DNA of 64,000 nt from Ampelomyces quisqualis (taxonomy: Eukaryota > Ascomycota > Dothideomycetes > Pleosporales > Phaeosphaeriaceae). Made by a program: the position numbers and the translations under genes. The stretch lies in assembly GCA_018398575.1 (NCBI GenBank), contig JAGTXZ010000024.1, positions 1,922,001 through 1,986,000 on the forward strand. Reading direction: 5' to 3'. The notes below the pieces were generated by a model. The model was not told the origin of the DNA. It saw only the letters and a list, made by a program, of their open reading frames with translations, and ran no database searches. Shown piece after piece: positions 21,953-33,418 of this stretch. Numbering within the stretch: position 1 is the first letter of the stretch; each line of letters begins with the position of its first letter.

Positions 21953-23857
21953 ATGCGTAGAACCAAGGCTACTCGCGGTGCGCGGCCGTACCAACCAATG
22001 TCTCGCCAGCACAAACGAACGCTCGCATGGCTGCTCTTTGGCACCTTCACATTCGGCGCATACTATCTGTGGTCGGCGCGACCAGTTGATCCACTTGCCG
22101 TACCCTTCGAGTCGCACGAGACGTTCATGAACGGTCATTCGAGTCGCATCAGCCTTACGTCAAGGCAATCATACGATTGGAAACAGGCTCCATTCATACA
22201 CAAGATCGACTCCTACATACAGCTTCCGAACGAGCCTGTCCAAACACTTCCCAGAGTCCAATTCCACTTCTCTCTAGAATCACCGTCGCAAAGACGATGG
22301 AGAGAAGAGCGCAGGACTACTGTGCGAGACGAGTTTAAGCGTTCGTGGGAAAGCTACAGGAAATTTGCATGGGGACAGGATGAGCTCAAACCTGTTGAGG
22401 GTAAAGGCTTGGATGCGTTCGGTGGCTGGGGGGCGACTTTGGTGGATTCCCTCGATACACTATGGATCATGGGCTTCAAAGAGTACTTCGACGAAGCCGT
22501 CGAGGCTGTGGCTGCCATTGACTTTGGCAAGTCGGATATGAAGACTATCAGTGTCTTCGAAACAACCATCAGGTACCTCAGCGGCTTGCTAAGCGCGTAT
22601 GACTTAAGCCATGAGCCTGTGCTATTGGAAAAGGCCATACAGTTGGGCGAGATGCTGTACAGAGCTTTTGATACTACAAACAATACGCCACAGAGTTACC
22701 TGAACATTGAGGATGCCAAGGTCGCTGGACGTTCCGAGTTCCCCGCAGAGGTCAACATGTGCTTTGCATGTCTCGGTTCTCTTACCATGGAATTTACACG
22801 CCTGGCACAGATTACGTCGCAAGCCAAGTACTATGACATCGTTGCGAAAATCAGCATAATGATGGACCGCACACAGAACAGCACACAGTTACCCGGACTG
22901 TGGCCTACGATTATCAATGCAGCAAAGGAGGAGTTTGCTCAGTCGCGATCCTTCTCGATTGGAGCACTGGCAGACTCGACATACGAGTACTTTCCAAAGA
23001 TGCACGCCCTTCTTGGTGGTGTAGACCCAGTGTACGAGAAGCTCTACAAAGACTCAGCACTCATGATAGACAAACATATGCTATTTCGCGCTGCCATTCC
23101 AGATGAAAAGAAAGGAGCTGACCTACTCTTCTGCGGTGACGTCTACTCTGACACAAACGGCGAACTCATCCTCCACTCCGATCTACAGCATCTGACATGC
23201 TTCATCGGCGGCATGTTTGGCCTCGCAGGCCGCCTCTTCCAGAACGACAACCACACAGACCTCGGCGCTAAACTCACCAAAGGCTGCATATACGCATACG
23301 CCGCCATGCCTACCGGCATCATGCCCGAGAGCTTCTCCATGATGCCCTGCGCCTCGCGAACTTCTTGCCTGTGGAACGAAACCGCCTGGCACGACGCAGC
23401 CATCAATTCCTGCGGCGGCAAGACGCGGGACAACGGTGTCGCAGACGACGCTTCGACAACATGTCGCCCTCCTCCCCGCGGCTTTACGGAAATCAGCGAC
23501 TCGCGCTACCTCCTTCGCCCTGAGGCTATCGAGTCTGTCTTCATCATGTACCGCATCACCGGCGACCGAAGTTATCTCGATCACGCGTGGGACATGTTCA
23601 TATCTGTCGTCTCCGCGTCGCGAACGCCCTATGCGAATGGACAGGTTCGCGACGTGACGGTTGTGGCAAAGCCGGCGCAGAGGGGAGACACGCTCAGTAA
23701 GGATGACAATGTCGAGGATAAGATGGAGAGCTTTTGGACGGCGGAGACGTTGAAGTATTTCTACCTCGTGTTTAGTCGCGAGGACATGATGAGTTTGGAC
23801 GATTGGGTGTTTAATACCGAGGCGCATCCGTTTCGGAGGCCGAGGGTAAGGGCGTAG
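21953..23857 (+). CDS. Glycoside hydrolase family 47 alpha-1,2-mannosidase
   Basis: Single exon of 634 residues from ATG 21953; a second ATG at 21998 (MSRQHKRT) is also possible and would shorten the cytosolic tail. Residues about 24-40 (LAWLLFGTFTFGAYYLW) form a type II signal anchor. The GH47 catalytic blocks follow in order: KGLDAFGGWGATLVDSLDTLW, FETTIRYLSGLLSAYD, FSIGALADSTYEYFPKMHAL, YLLRPEAIESVFIMYRITGD, FWTAETLKYFYLVF, and the C-terminal VFNTEAHPF with the calcium-binding Thr. Conserved acidic residues are all present. Known role: trimming of mannose from N-glycans in the ER or Golgi. Which fungal GH47 subgroup it belongs to needs a tree. It ends convergently with the zinc-finger gene. 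Confidence 0.95.
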   Translation: MRRTKATRGARPYQPMSRQHKRTLAWLLFGTFTFGAYYLWSARPVDPLAVPFESHETFMNGHSSRISLTSRQSYDWKQAPFIHKIDSYIQLPNEPVQTLPRVQFHFSLESPSQRRWREERRTTVRDEFKRSWESYRKFAWGQDELKPVEGKGLDAFGGWGATLVDSLDTLWIMGFKEYFDEAVEAVAAIDFGKSDMKTISVFETTIRYLSGLLSAYDLSHEPVLLEKAIQLGEMLYRAFDTTNNTPQSYLNIEDAKVAGRSEFPAEVNMCFACLGSLTMEFTRLAQITSQAKYYDIVAKISIMMDRTQNSTQLPGLWPTIINAAKEEFAQSRSFSIGALADSTYEYFPKMHALLGGVDPVYEKLYKDSALMIDKHMLFRAAIPDEKKGADLLFCGDVYSDTNGELILHSDLQHLTCFIGGMFGLAGRLFQNDNHTDLGAKLTKGCIYAYAAMPTGIMPESFSMMPCASRTSCLWNETAWHDAAINSCGGKTRDNGVADDASTTCRPPPRGFTEISDSRYLLRPEAIESVFIMYRITGDRSYLDHAWDMFISVVSASRTPYANGQVRDVTVVAKPAQRGDTLSKDDNVEDKMESFWTAETLKYFYLVFSREDMMSLDDWVFNTEAHPFRRPRVRA

Positions 23858-24144
23858 AGAGGTCTGTCGAGGATTTTTAGTGTTGGCGTTGATCAAGTTG
23901 AAATTGGAGTTTGCATCGCATTGGTAGCGTTTTTCGCAACACATATACTTGCATCATCATGGCGTTCAAAACTCGGATTTATGTTTGTGGTAACTTGATT
24001 ATTATCCAAGCAAGCAATGATTCGCTCACTCACATCCAACTTTAAATCAAATCCGTAATGTGATATCATTCAAATGATCAACTGCAAAGCCTCGCGCCCC
24101 GTCCATCCCCATCCTCATCCTCATCCTCTTCCAACTTTCAATAA

Positions 24145-25977
24145 TCATTCCTCCCTATCCCCCCAAACATCCGCCTCTTCCCTCGCAACAGCATCCAAAT
24201 CTAACCCTGTACCCCTAGCCTCTTCTTCTTCTTCTTCATCATCACTACTTTCTTCTCCCCGCGCTTCCTCCCTGCTCATCTCACCCCACCCCGCGTCTTC
24301 TTCGTCCTCGTCGCGCACGAAGCCAGGCGATACGGGCACGAAGTCGTCCATGAGGTTCGAGGGTAGTCCGGCGGGTGCGGGACGTTTAGAGGAAGAGGAA
24401 GTGGGTGGTGGGGTGAGAGGCATCATGGCCATTTCTGGGGCGCGGGAGAGGGAAGAAGTAGGTTCGTTGGGGTCGAGGAGGTTCGGGGGTGTGGAGGGCT
24501 TGGGTTGTGGTTGTGCGGGCGGATGAGGTTGAATGGCAGGTTGGTTGTGCGATGACTTTTGTTGCTGGTTGTTTGGTGAGTCGCTTGGGTGCTCGCGTGG
24601 CGCATTACTGAGATCGGCTTGTTGGGTGGGAGGGAGTTTGGCGTGGTGTTCTTGTTGTTCGGCCTGTGAGAAAGGGAAAATGGAGAAAAGCGTGGAGCTT
24701 AAACTGTGACGGTTGAGACGTGTGGGTCTTTCGGCTGTAAGATTCTTATCTGCTGATGCTGCGGGCTTTGATGGTGGGGACAGAGATGCGGAGTGAGAGT
24801 GGGAGACTCGGACTGCTGCTGGACTCGGTGGCTTTTGAACGGTCTCGCCAGGTAAGTCTGCTTGACACATTTCGCAGACTTTAAGTTCTGGGTGGTTGAG
24901 GAATGTGCAGCGAGGACATTGTTTCTTCCTGTCTGGAGTGGAAGGGCGAGGGGCTTCTTCTGGTTGAGATTGTGGGCGTGCTGGTTGTCGTGGGGCTTGG
25001 TCTCGGCGGCCAGGCATGTTGTAGCCGGCAGCATATCGCTGCGTTGATTTTGAGTTGCGTCGTTCTCGTTGAGAATTGGAATCACTCGGCCTTTTGGCTT
25101 TGGCAGTGCCTGTAGCAGAGCCACCAGTCGCAGTGGGGTCGACAGAGATCACAACCTGTACATCTCGCTTGGTCCCACACTTGTTGCACTGGCACTGTCT
25201 TACCACAGATTTCGTATATGTCTCCTGCACGTGCGATGGACTATCGAACCTGATCTCAAATCGTCCTGGCTCCCCATATCCAGCGCTCTTGCTACTTCCA
25301 GGGCCATCTTTCCAGCCTTTCGCGTTCGAGTATCCGGCACCTTTTGCCACGATTGGCATGATTGGGTCAACACCTCCAAAGATCAGGTGATCGACAAAGG
25401 GAGCGAGCATGAGTGTTCCGCTGCTCTTGATACGTTGGTCTACTTCAGGTCGAAGCTCAAATTGGTCGACGGAACGAAGAACGCGGAAGTACTTGTTGAA
25501 CATGTCGCCGTACCATTTGCGAACCTGCACGCCTTGCGCAAGCAGCTCTTGGGCAAGTGTTCGTGGCGCGGGACTCGGCCATAGTGCATCGATCAAGTGC
25601 TTCTCCTTCAGTGCTTTGCGAACCATGAGGTCTAGTCTCGCGCACTCATACAACTTCTTTTCAAGCCGTTCGTGCACCTCGTATTTGGCAAACCTGATCA
25701 CCAGTCCTCGAACGAAATTTGCGTCCAGATTCCACTTCCTCGTAAAGTAGTCCAGTGATTCAAGGTCTTTCTGTGCTTGCGCATTTGCAGGCCTGATGAC
25801 GAGCGGTGACATCTCGTGGCCCATGTTGATCCATCGTTGAAGTTGCCGTGGGTCGGCGGTTGCTGTTGACCAGAAAGATCTGATGGGCGCGTACTCGGCT
25901 TTGAAATAATTGTAAATGAAGTCGAGGAAGTCCTCTTCAGTTAGGGGCATCGCAGCGTGGCCGCGCGGAATGTCCAT
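24145..25977 (-). CDS. RanBP2-type zinc-finger protein, function unknown
   Basis: Single exon of 610 residues from MDIPRGHAAMPLTEEDFLDF. The N-terminal 260 residues are mostly helical and look folded, with LDYFTRKWNLDANFVRGLVI and FVDHLIFGGVDPIMPIV. A short Cys pair motif CQCNKCGTK lies at 262-270. A RanBP2/NZF finger lies at 354-371: CPRC, 10 residues, CEMC. The C-terminal third is disordered, Pro/Ser/Gln-rich, and ends with a run of Glu encoded by a ctt/tcc repeat at about 24218-24260. NZF fingers often bind ubiquitin or RNA, so a role in either is possible, but no partner is shown. I considered Vps36 and rejected it because there is no GLUE domain. Confidence 0.85.
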   Translation of the reverse strand: MDIPRGHAAMPLTEEDFLDFIYNYFKAEYAPIRSFWSTATADPRQLQRWINMGHEMSPLVIRPANAQAQKDLESLDYFTRKWNLDANFVRGLVIRFAKYEVHERLEKKLYECARLDLMVRKALKEKHLIDALWPSPAPRTLAQELLAQGVQVRKWYGDMFNKYFRVLRSVDQFELRPEVDQRIKSSGTLMLAPFVDHLIFGGVDPIMPIVAKGAGYSNAKGWKDGPGSSKSAGYGEPGRFEIRFDSPSHVQETYTKSVVRQCQCNKCGTKRDVQVVISVDPTATGGSATGTAKAKRPSDSNSQRERRNSKSTQRYAAGYNMPGRRDQAPRQPARPQSQPEEAPRPSTPDRKKQCPRCTFLNHPELKVCEMCQADLPGETVQKPPSPAAVRVSHSHSASLSPPSKPAASADKNLTAERPTRLNRHSLSSTLFSIFPFSQAEQQEHHAKLPPTQQADLSNAPREHPSDSPNNQQQKSSHNQPAIQPHPPAQPQPKPSTPPNLLDPNEPTSSLSRAPEMAMMPLTPPPTSSSSKRPAPAGLPSNLMDDFVPVSPGFVRDEDEEDAGWGEMSREEARGEESSDDEEEEEEARGTGLDLDAVAREEADVWGDREE

Positions 25978-27140
25978 CTTCGCAGGTCTGACGTTTGGGT
26001 GGCGATGTTTGCGAGTGGAGGATCACGCGACAAGCGGCGATGCCTGTATATGTACAGCGGCAAGTATGTACATAAAAGAATAAAAGTGAAAGAGAAATAT
26101 GTACAGGCTTGTGATGGCAGGCCCAGATTAAGCAACCCAGACTATGTGAAGAAAGCTGTTGCCTTGGGCGATGAAGAAGTGTACGTGGAATGGTTAAGCA
26201 CGGGTTTGTACAGATGACGATGCCTGAAGAAAGCTGCGCCACACCTCGTGAACACGCGGAAAGCAATGGAGTTGTCCATCTTGAATCGCAAGTGACATAA
26301 TCTTGATGTCTACGTCATTGTGGCGGTGCAAATGTGGCGCTCAATGAACATGTTTTTCTTCTCCATCTCTTTGCTTGCACTTCGTCACATCGACATTTCA
26401 TCAATTCATTGCGTTTATTTCACTGAAACTAGCATGAAAGCCTGAAGTTGTGGATGACAACTGCCCAAACGCTCTGAACATACTGTGGGGCATCGTGTGT
26501 CGAAGCAGCTTGAGATTTCGGTCGTAAACCTCATCGTGCAGTGTCGTGGTGTACCAGGATACTCGGATTTCAGGACTGTAGGATCGCAAAGCTTAAACAT
26601 TGTAAACGTGCACGAGTAAATTTCTGACCTTGATTTCCGACCTCGATCTTCCCACGAGCGATACTTCGTATTGATGCGCCAAGAGTAGAATGTCAGAGAC
26701 GCACTCGGGGCAATAGCTGTGCGCGGTAGCAGTGAGTGACATGGCTAGCGCAATAGTAAGATTGAAATGAACACAAGCTACGACCTTGCTCCTTTGGACG
26801 ATCTCGCTTCTTAGACAAATAAAGACCAACTGTAGGCAAATAAACAAGTTGATCGACATCTAGAAGTAATGCTAGCTTTTCCGAAGAAGAAAACAAGGTG
26901 CCCTTGGTATCATTTCCCCACTCCACGCGATCTTCCATGCAAATGCCCCCAAACGCTTCAAATACAATGCCATTTTGATATACACATTCGCTGTCATCTT
27001 GCCACACGGCCTCATAGTCCTCCCTTGCAGCTCTTGTGTGGTCTCCCACTACCACTAATGACCCTTCCTTTCATCATTTTTCTCTTGGTCCCGTACGAAT
27101 CCACGTTCTGGAAGAGCAATCGAGTATCAGCATCCAGCCT
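25978..27140. other. Intergenic region between the zinc-finger gene and MTR10
   Basis: About 1.16 kb. It holds the zinc-finger gene promoter and the MTR10 3' UTR, as both genes are on the minus strand. A minus-strand frame at 26693-27055 contains ICMEDRVEWGNDTKGTLF and LLLDVDQLVYLP with ordinary composition, but it has no family match I know and overlaps the likely 3' UTR. I treat it as unproven. Confidence 0.45.
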
Positions 27141-30100
27141 CTAACCAGAAAATCTGAAACGCGAAGCCTCCAGTCGACCCAGCCCTTCTCGTGGCGCAAC
27201 GTTTCTCCGACGGTAGCTGGTTGTGAAATCCTGCAAGATGGTCCTAATCATCCGGACATCGCCAGTCTGTATACGTTGTCGAATGTTGTTGAGGAAACGC
27301 TCGCTTTCTTGGGGTGTAATACTGCCCTGAGGCAGCATACTGACGGTGTTGGCTACCCATTGTGCAACCTGCTCGGGCATAAGCTCGAAAAGGTCGAGTA
27401 GAACACCGGATGAGTCTGCAAATGCGCCCTCTGGGAAACTATACATCATGCCGGTCATGATGCGTTGCACAAGCTGGACACCAGCGCCTACAACAAGTTG
27501 CTTGACACGATTTCGCAGGACTTCGGGTACATCTTGGCGTGTGGTATCAAAGCTAGATGATGGGGCAGAATTGCGACCATAGGCAAGCAGATCGCGGAGG
27601 AAGTGCAGCGTGGCGATGATCGGGTCCTCCTTCAGGAGAGTGAGCGAGCTGCATGCCGCAAGAAGAATGGTGTCCATGAGTGGGGACGAAATGGATTCGG
27701 TGGGGAAGTAGAGCGCCATATCAGCCGCGAGACGAAAGTAGTCCTCGATGAGGTCGGGTAGCTCTTCCGGGGGGAGGTCGCTTAAGATCCGGAGGAAAGT
27801 CTTTGCCTGTTGCTCGTAGAACTGGTAAACATCGTTGGCCAGGCCAGCGTCGACTTGATCAACTCCCTGTGAGAACTCGCGCACGACTGAGGCTGTGGCC
27901 CAAAGGAAGCAGCCTTGTCGGGAAGAATCGAAGCCTGCACTAAGTCTGCTGGCGAGTTCTGGCAGAAGTGGTCGCATTGCGGTACGATACGAGAGCACCA
28001 TGTATCGCCAGCAGCGGCAGACTCGTTCGAGAATCGGTATGCTCTTATCGAAGTGTTCAATGATCTTTCCAAGCATAGGAAAAATCTCTTGACAGTACTT
28101 GACTGCTCCATGCTCCTGACCGGAAGGTATCTCGGGCCTGACCATTTCCACAAAAATTGTTATGAGGTTGATTTTGTCTGCTTACAGTCAGTCGTCATGT
28201 TCGGTAGCCCAAGACTGGTCATATATACCTGCGAGTAACTTTTGTTCGTTTTCATCTTTGGCCTGCTGCGCGATGGTGACAAGATGCTGCATGACGGGAT
28301 CTAGATAAAGCTTAAGTGTCTGATAAAGCTGTTCAGTGGGAACCTTGGCAACCACCGATGCGACACCTTCGGTAATCTCTTCTTGGCTGCTCATCGGAAG
28401 TTCGTTCAGATGCTTGGCGTAGAACTGCTGTAGTGGGAGGATGAAGTTGACGAGCAGGCCAGCGCAGTCGTTGCAGAAGAATTTAAACGACAGCGCAGCA
28501 GCTCGAATGACATCCTTTGTAGAGTGATCGAAGGCCGCCATAATGAAGTCCAGTTGAGGCTGCAGAGTATCTGGGTGTTGCGCGGTCCACTCTGTATAAC
28601 GCCCCAGGGCCATTACGGCTTGGAAGCGGAGCTTGTTGTGATCGGGTATTGCTGCAATGAGGGGGATCAAACGCGGCAGCATAACATCCTCGTCAGGAGG
28701 CACCATTCGACCCATTGCACGCACTGCAAATAATGGCGCTTCCAATTTCTGCCACTCTGGTACGTTGTTTGGACCGGCCTGTGAACCGTACGTTTGCACC
28801 CATTGTTGAATGAGATGGTAAGGTTTCTTCAAACATTCGACGACACCCATGACCTCGCAACAGTCTTTGAGTACGTCGCCCATCTGGTGACGGAATTCGC
28901 GGAATCTCTCTTCCGCGTCCCGGTCGCCCTCGAACAGATCTTTTTCATTGCCACTCTCTGGCTTGGGGAATTCTAGATGGCCGATCATGATGTCAACCAA
29001 CTTGGAGTATATGTCGAGATTTTGCATTCTTGCATCTCCGTACTTCTCGATGGTGAGATACTGCTTAAGATCGTACCAGAATTTAAAGGTGTGAGATATC
29101 GCGTCTCTCTCCTTGTCGAGCGCAGCTGCCTCCAAGATGGCTTCGACCAGGTTTCGGAAGTCCGCGGGCAGTCGCGCAATCAAGAGGACCCAGGATTCAC
29201 CGGCTTCGGCAAACACTTTGGCAAGACCCTTGAATTTTTCTGCGTCATCCTCTTGTGCTGCCTGTACCATTTTCGGGCGGAGGGCGATGACGTGTGGGTA
29301 GAGACCCAAAATAGATGGCATGGCCTCGTCCACGTCTCGAGTCTCGCCTATCAGAGTGCTCATACATTCAACAGCGGCGTCGAAAGGGTCGCCGTCCAGC
29401 TCGGACAGGTCGTCCACGATGATGTTCAAAAGCGGGGAAGTCAGGATCGAGTCAAGTGGGATTTCCCGCATCCATGAGGTGACGCAGTTGAGAAGCTGTG
29501 GGTTTCGGGCGGCCGCAGCTGGGACGCGTTAGCAGCGCGGGGCGTGGGGAAGAGAGATGCACGTACGTGAGGATGTAGCATATCGGACGAGGAGCTCCAG
29601 GGCTTGCTGCGCATTGTCTTCGATCAACTCGGCCGTCCTCATCGTCAACTCGTGTTCCTGAGCACGACGCATTAGACTGTCATTCTGAACTCATGTGTCG
29701 GTAGCGCGGGAAGGTGGCGGGCTTGGAGGATGGGTGGCGGGCCGATCGAACGTACTGTGAGAGCGATTTTGCGTCCATGCGTGACTTCTTCAGGGAGGAC
29801 GCGGAGAAAGTCGAGCACGCAAGGCAGCGTTGCGGCATCTGCTCCCAGAGCGGTCACGACATGTGCCAAAACGTCCTTCCACTCGGTCATTTGAATGGCC
29901 AGGTTTGCCAAGCACACACACAACTGCAGGCGTATGGGCTTCGGGCCGGCATGGAAGGTCGCAAGGTTGCGCATGAGCGAGGCTCGAAGGTCGGGCAGTT
30001 GTGCGCGGGGCACTTGGTGGAGGTCATAGACGATCTGGCCGAGTCAGACGCGGCGCGCATCGCAGGCGGCAACCGGACCTACCTTGCCCTTGAGCGTGGT

Positions 30101-30357
30101 GGCAGCAAACAGCTTTGCGGCAGCGTCTGCCGGCGGGGAGTCGAGGATAGCCAGAGTTGTGGTCCATGCGTCTTGCTGCAATGCGCCGTCAGGCCCGGGT
30201 GCGTGTCGTCGTCGACCAACCGTGTACATACCGACTTCTGGAACTGCTCCAGGAACTGGTGCGCCTGCTCTTTTTGCGCGCGGTTGCCCGCCGACTGCAT
30301 CACCGTGTGCGCAGCCAGCACGGGCTCGAAGCCGTGCGGCGCCCCGTCTGCGGCCAT
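27141..30357 (-). CDS. MTR10: Karyopherin/importin-beta, Mtr10 (transportin-SR) type
   Basis: Six exons on the minus strand: 30232-30357, 30083-30175, 29756-30034, 29567-29684, 28229-29518, 27141-28177; 980 residues, as expected for this HEAT-repeat receptor. The N-terminus MAADGAPHGFEPVLAAHTVM leads into ANKAQKE-like helices (NRAQKEQAHQFLEQFQKS). The middle contains LTSWMREIP-like VTSWMREIPLDS, and the C-terminus ends RRRNVAPREGLGRLEASRF, a strong family signature. Known role: nuclear import of SR-like RNA-binding proteins such as Npl3 and a part in tRNA traffic. Introns of 48-71 bp all restore frame. The start codon is 468 bp from SME1 on the other strand. Confidence 0.95.
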
Positions 30358-30825
30358 GGTGGATTGGAGTTGGGGGAGTGGGGCAGTGCTTGGTTGGCGA
30401 GCATGTACTGGGAGCGTACCGTACGGGGTGGTGTTGGTGGGGGAGAGGTCCAGGATGGCTTGCGTGGGGGGGAGTGTCGCTTGGTGCCGGATCGCCTGGT
30501 GGGAGCGTCGCGGGCGTGTCGTGGGCGTGTCGTTTGGTGCCGGGCAGCTGCCGCGAAGAGGTTGCTTTGTTTGTTTGTTTGGTTGGTGACGGAGACCATC
30601 CGGAGTAGAGAGACAGAAGACAGACAAAGTCGACATCGGACATGCCGCCCCGCGCACCTGCCCGCCAAGGCTAGCCTAAAATGTTCACCCAACCACGCAC
30701 GGCTCCGCGACACACAACCACCCCAACACCAGCGACAGCCCACGAAGCGCCCCAACGCTCGACTCAATCCAGCTCCCCCCTGGCCAACCCCCCTCCCCCC
30801 GTCTTCGAGACACGCCCACGCCAAG
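30358..30825. promoter_or_regulatory. Shared MTR10/SME1 upstream region
   Basis: 468 bp between divergent start codons. It contains a short gttt repeat near 30561-30580 and C-rich runs close to the SME1 ATG. No TATA box seen. Confidence 0.55.
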
Positions 30826-31316
30826 ATGAACCGCGGAGGTGCGTGCAATAGGTCCACCGGGCTGCGACAGCTGCTAACACGTCCCAGGCCGAGGTGGAGG
30901 AAAAGGTACACAACAGTGCATCCGCGCGACCGCCGCATAGCTCCGTAGTAACGCCGCCTCAGTTCTCCTCCCCCCCATCAACTTCATCTTCAAGCTCCTG
31001 CAGTCGCGGGCCACCATATCCGTCTGGCTGTACGAGAACTTGGGAATGCGCATCGAGGGAAAGCTCAGGGTACGACCAGACACGACGCGGCTTTGGCAAC
31101 CGCCATGCTGACGAGCCCCAGGGCTTCGATGAGTTCATGAACCTTGTAATCGACGACGCGGTCGAGGTCACGCTTGCGAACCCCAAGAAGGAGACAGCCG
31201 AGAAGAGGCGCAACATTGGTCAGTCCTGCAGTCACGTCGTATCACGCTCGCTAATGGGCACAGGTCAAATCCTGCTCAAGGGCGACAACATCTCCCTGAT
31301 TCAGCAGCTCCAATAA
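30826..31316 (+). CDS. SME1: Small nuclear ribonucleoprotein Sm E
   Basis: Five small exons: 30826-30838 (13 nt), 30888-30905 (18 nt), 30963-31069, 31122-31218, 31264-31316; 95 residues. Introns are 45-57 bp with standard borders. The spliced protein starts MNRGGRGGGKVLLPPINFIF. It shows the Sm1 fold (VWLYENLGMRIEGKLRGFDE, then FMNLVIDDAVEV) and Sm2 (GQILLKGDNISLIQQ). Sm E is part of the heptameric ring on spliceosomal snRNAs in the nucleus. The gene is nearly invisible to simple ORF scanning because no exon exceeds 107 nt. It ends 129 bp from the convergent FAU1 stop. Confidence 0.95.
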
Positions 31317-31445
31317 GTGTTGGTGGAGACGAGTTGCTATTGAAATCTGCCCAACTGCATGTGCGATAGCCGAAAAGTCAGAGGCTGAACTGAGTTGCCA
31401 CTCTATATAGTCGGCTACTGGGGACATGGGAGGACGTTGAATACT

Positions 31446-32238
31446 TCAGGCGGCCGCGCGATGAAGTGCACCATGCCCAGTCACCAAGGCGTCGAGGCGA
31501 TGATCGGACGAGTCCATTGGTACCGACTCATGGGACGGAAGCAACTGCTCCGTCAGCGACAGGCCAACTTGACGCGGTTAGTTAGTCCTGCGCAGATGCA
31601 ATACCAGTAATTCTTACCGCGAAAAGGCATGCGCGACGCTTGGTGACAGCGAGTCAAGAAGTAGTCGTAGAAGCCCTTGCCATGTCCTAGGCGGCCAAAA
31701 TGCGTGTCGAATGCCATTCCAGGCATGACTATCAGATCCAGGCCTTGTAACGTGTGGCTTGTATGGCCGTTTGTGATGCCCATGCCGCCAAAGCAGTTGG
31801 CACGTGACGATATCGAGTCCTCACATGGTGTTGGGATGCCCCATTTGTCTGGCTCCAGGGACTCCAAGTCGTTCATGGACTGCAACTCAACCATGTCCAT
31901 GATTGATCTTGGCTGACCCTGGTTCGGGTTGCTCCGGTGGTAAGTGTAGGGGATGAAGACCTTCTTGCCTTGATCCAGTGCATCGCGGACAATGTTGCGA
32001 GTCGAAATCTCTCCGTCGGGCATGGAGAGATAGACGCTTATCCTGCGTGCAGTCTTGTACTCTGGCATAGCCAGCAACGTCTTGGTTGCCTTTGATGCTG
32101 CTGCATGTGAGCATGTCCCACTTCACGCTGGCCGCGCCACCCACTCTGTGAAGCAACGGCAGCCTCAGGCACATCTTGCAAGACATTTCTCATCTTCTTC
32201 CTCAATTCCTTCTTGACAGTTGCGCGTGAAGCCGCCAT
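31446..32238 (-). CDS. FAU1: 5-formyltetrahydrofolate cyclo-ligase
   Basis: Exons 32145-32238, 31618-32100, 31446-31567; 232 residues. The start MAASRATVKKELRKKMRNVL is typical: a basic helix that contributes to ATP binding. The body has ISVYLSMPDGEISTRNIV, MGITNGHTSHTLQGLDLIVM, PGMAFD and the signature FGRLGHGKGFYDYF. The third exon gives VGLSLTEQLLP and the conserved DHRLDALV tail. The acceptor of the first intron has two equivalent cag options three bases apart; both keep frame. The enzyme converts 5-formyl-THF and ATP to 5,10-methenyl-THF in one-carbon metabolism. It shares a 257-bp upstream region with ROT1. Confidence 0.94.
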
Positions 32239-32495
32239 GTGTAGACACGAATGCACGAAGCAGCGAAAAGACGCGAGGGCAAGCGTGCTGATCCCTGTTC
32301 AACGGCGCATTCCAGTCCAGACTCCACCCACGCCAAGCAGGAGGCGGCGACATGCAACACCATCTGCAACACCTCTGCCACCACCACCAGAGTCGCACTC
32401 TCACGCTCACGCCCACGCCCACGCTCCCCCACCCGCCACGTCTGCACGTCACCGACCGTATACACTCGCTCATTCGCGCATTTCAGAGCAACAAC
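32239..32495. promoter_or_regulatory. Shared FAU1/ROT1 upstream region
   Basis: 257 bp between divergent start codons. Contains a CA/CCA-rich stretch (about 32350-32440). No TATA box recognised. Confidence 0.55.
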
Positions 32496-33418
32496 ATGGT
32501 GTCGAGAATAGCAGCGCTGCTACTCTCAGGAGTCGCGCTCTTGCACGTGCAGGCGCAAACCGTACCTGTCACCGACCTTGTTGGCACATGGAGCAGTAAA
32601 TCAAACTCTACTTTGACTGGCGATGTACGCTTCAGCCTCATCCACGAAGCGAAACCTGCACTAACAAGGTCTAAAGGGCTTCTATGACCCCGTCAACGAG
32701 AAACTCATTGAGCCCAAGCACACGGGAATCAGCTACTCCTTCACCGCAGACGGTTTCTACGAATCAGCCTACTATCGCGCCATTGCAAACCGTGCGTTCC
32801 CTGCACTCCACGCACGTGCTCTCATGCAGTCGCATAAGCATCCTGCGAGAACCACTCACAGCAACTAACATATCGACAGCCCAAAAACCCAGATGTCCAA
32901 AAGGCATAATGCAATGGCAACACGGCAGCTTCGAGAAACTCGCAAACGGCGCCCTCGTCCTTAAGCCCATAAAAGAAGACGGCCGACAACTCTACTCCGA
33001 TCCATGTCAGTACAAGAGCGCAGTGTACACCCGGTACAACGCTACCGAGAAATTCAAGGTACGCCCGTCCTCTTCCCTTCCTTTTGCCGTCCACGTAAAA
33101 ACAGTGTCCTAATCCGCACCCCAGCAATACCAAGTCTCCGTCGACCGCTACCACAAGATCCAACGCCTCGACCTCTACCAAGCCGACGGCGCGCCTCTCA
33201 TGCCCATGTACCTGGCCTACTCGCCGCCGAAAATGCTGCCTACCACCACGCTCCATTCGCTTGTCACCGCTACACCCGCCGCTAGCAAAGTCAAGCGCGG
33301 CTTCCCGCCCCATGAAGTTTTGTTTAAGCGCACAGACGGCAATGTCAGAGCCGATCAGTGGTGGTGGTTCGGCGTGCTGATGACTGCTGGCGGCGGCGTC
33401 ATGTATTGGTTCTTCTAG
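32496..33418 (+). CDS. ROT1: ER protein-folding and cell-wall factor Rot1
   Basis: Exons 32496-32624, 32677-32791, 32880-33058, 33125-33418; 238 residues. A signal peptide is visible at residues 1-20 (MVSRIAALLLSGVALLHVQA). The lumenal part follows the Rot1 pattern: LVGTWSSKSNSTLTGDGFYD, HTGISYSFTADGFYESAYYR, CPKGIMQWQHGSF, DGRQLYSDPC, YHKIQRLDLYQADGAPLMPM, LAYSPPKMLPTTTLH. A single C-terminal membrane segment ends the protein (WWWFGVLMTAGGGVMYWFF). Known role: essential ER chaperone needed for beta-1,6-glucan synthesis and for glycoprotein folding in yeast. Confidence 0.94.

Noticed and set aside
24145..25977. Vps36 identity for the zinc-finger protein
   Set aside because: It has an NZF-type finger like some Vps36 proteins but lacks the GLUE and EAP30 domains.
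26693..27055. Minus-strand 120-codon frame below MTR10
   Set aside because: Composition is acceptable but it lies in the likely MTR10 3' UTR, has no family match and no splice context; described in the intergenic entry only.
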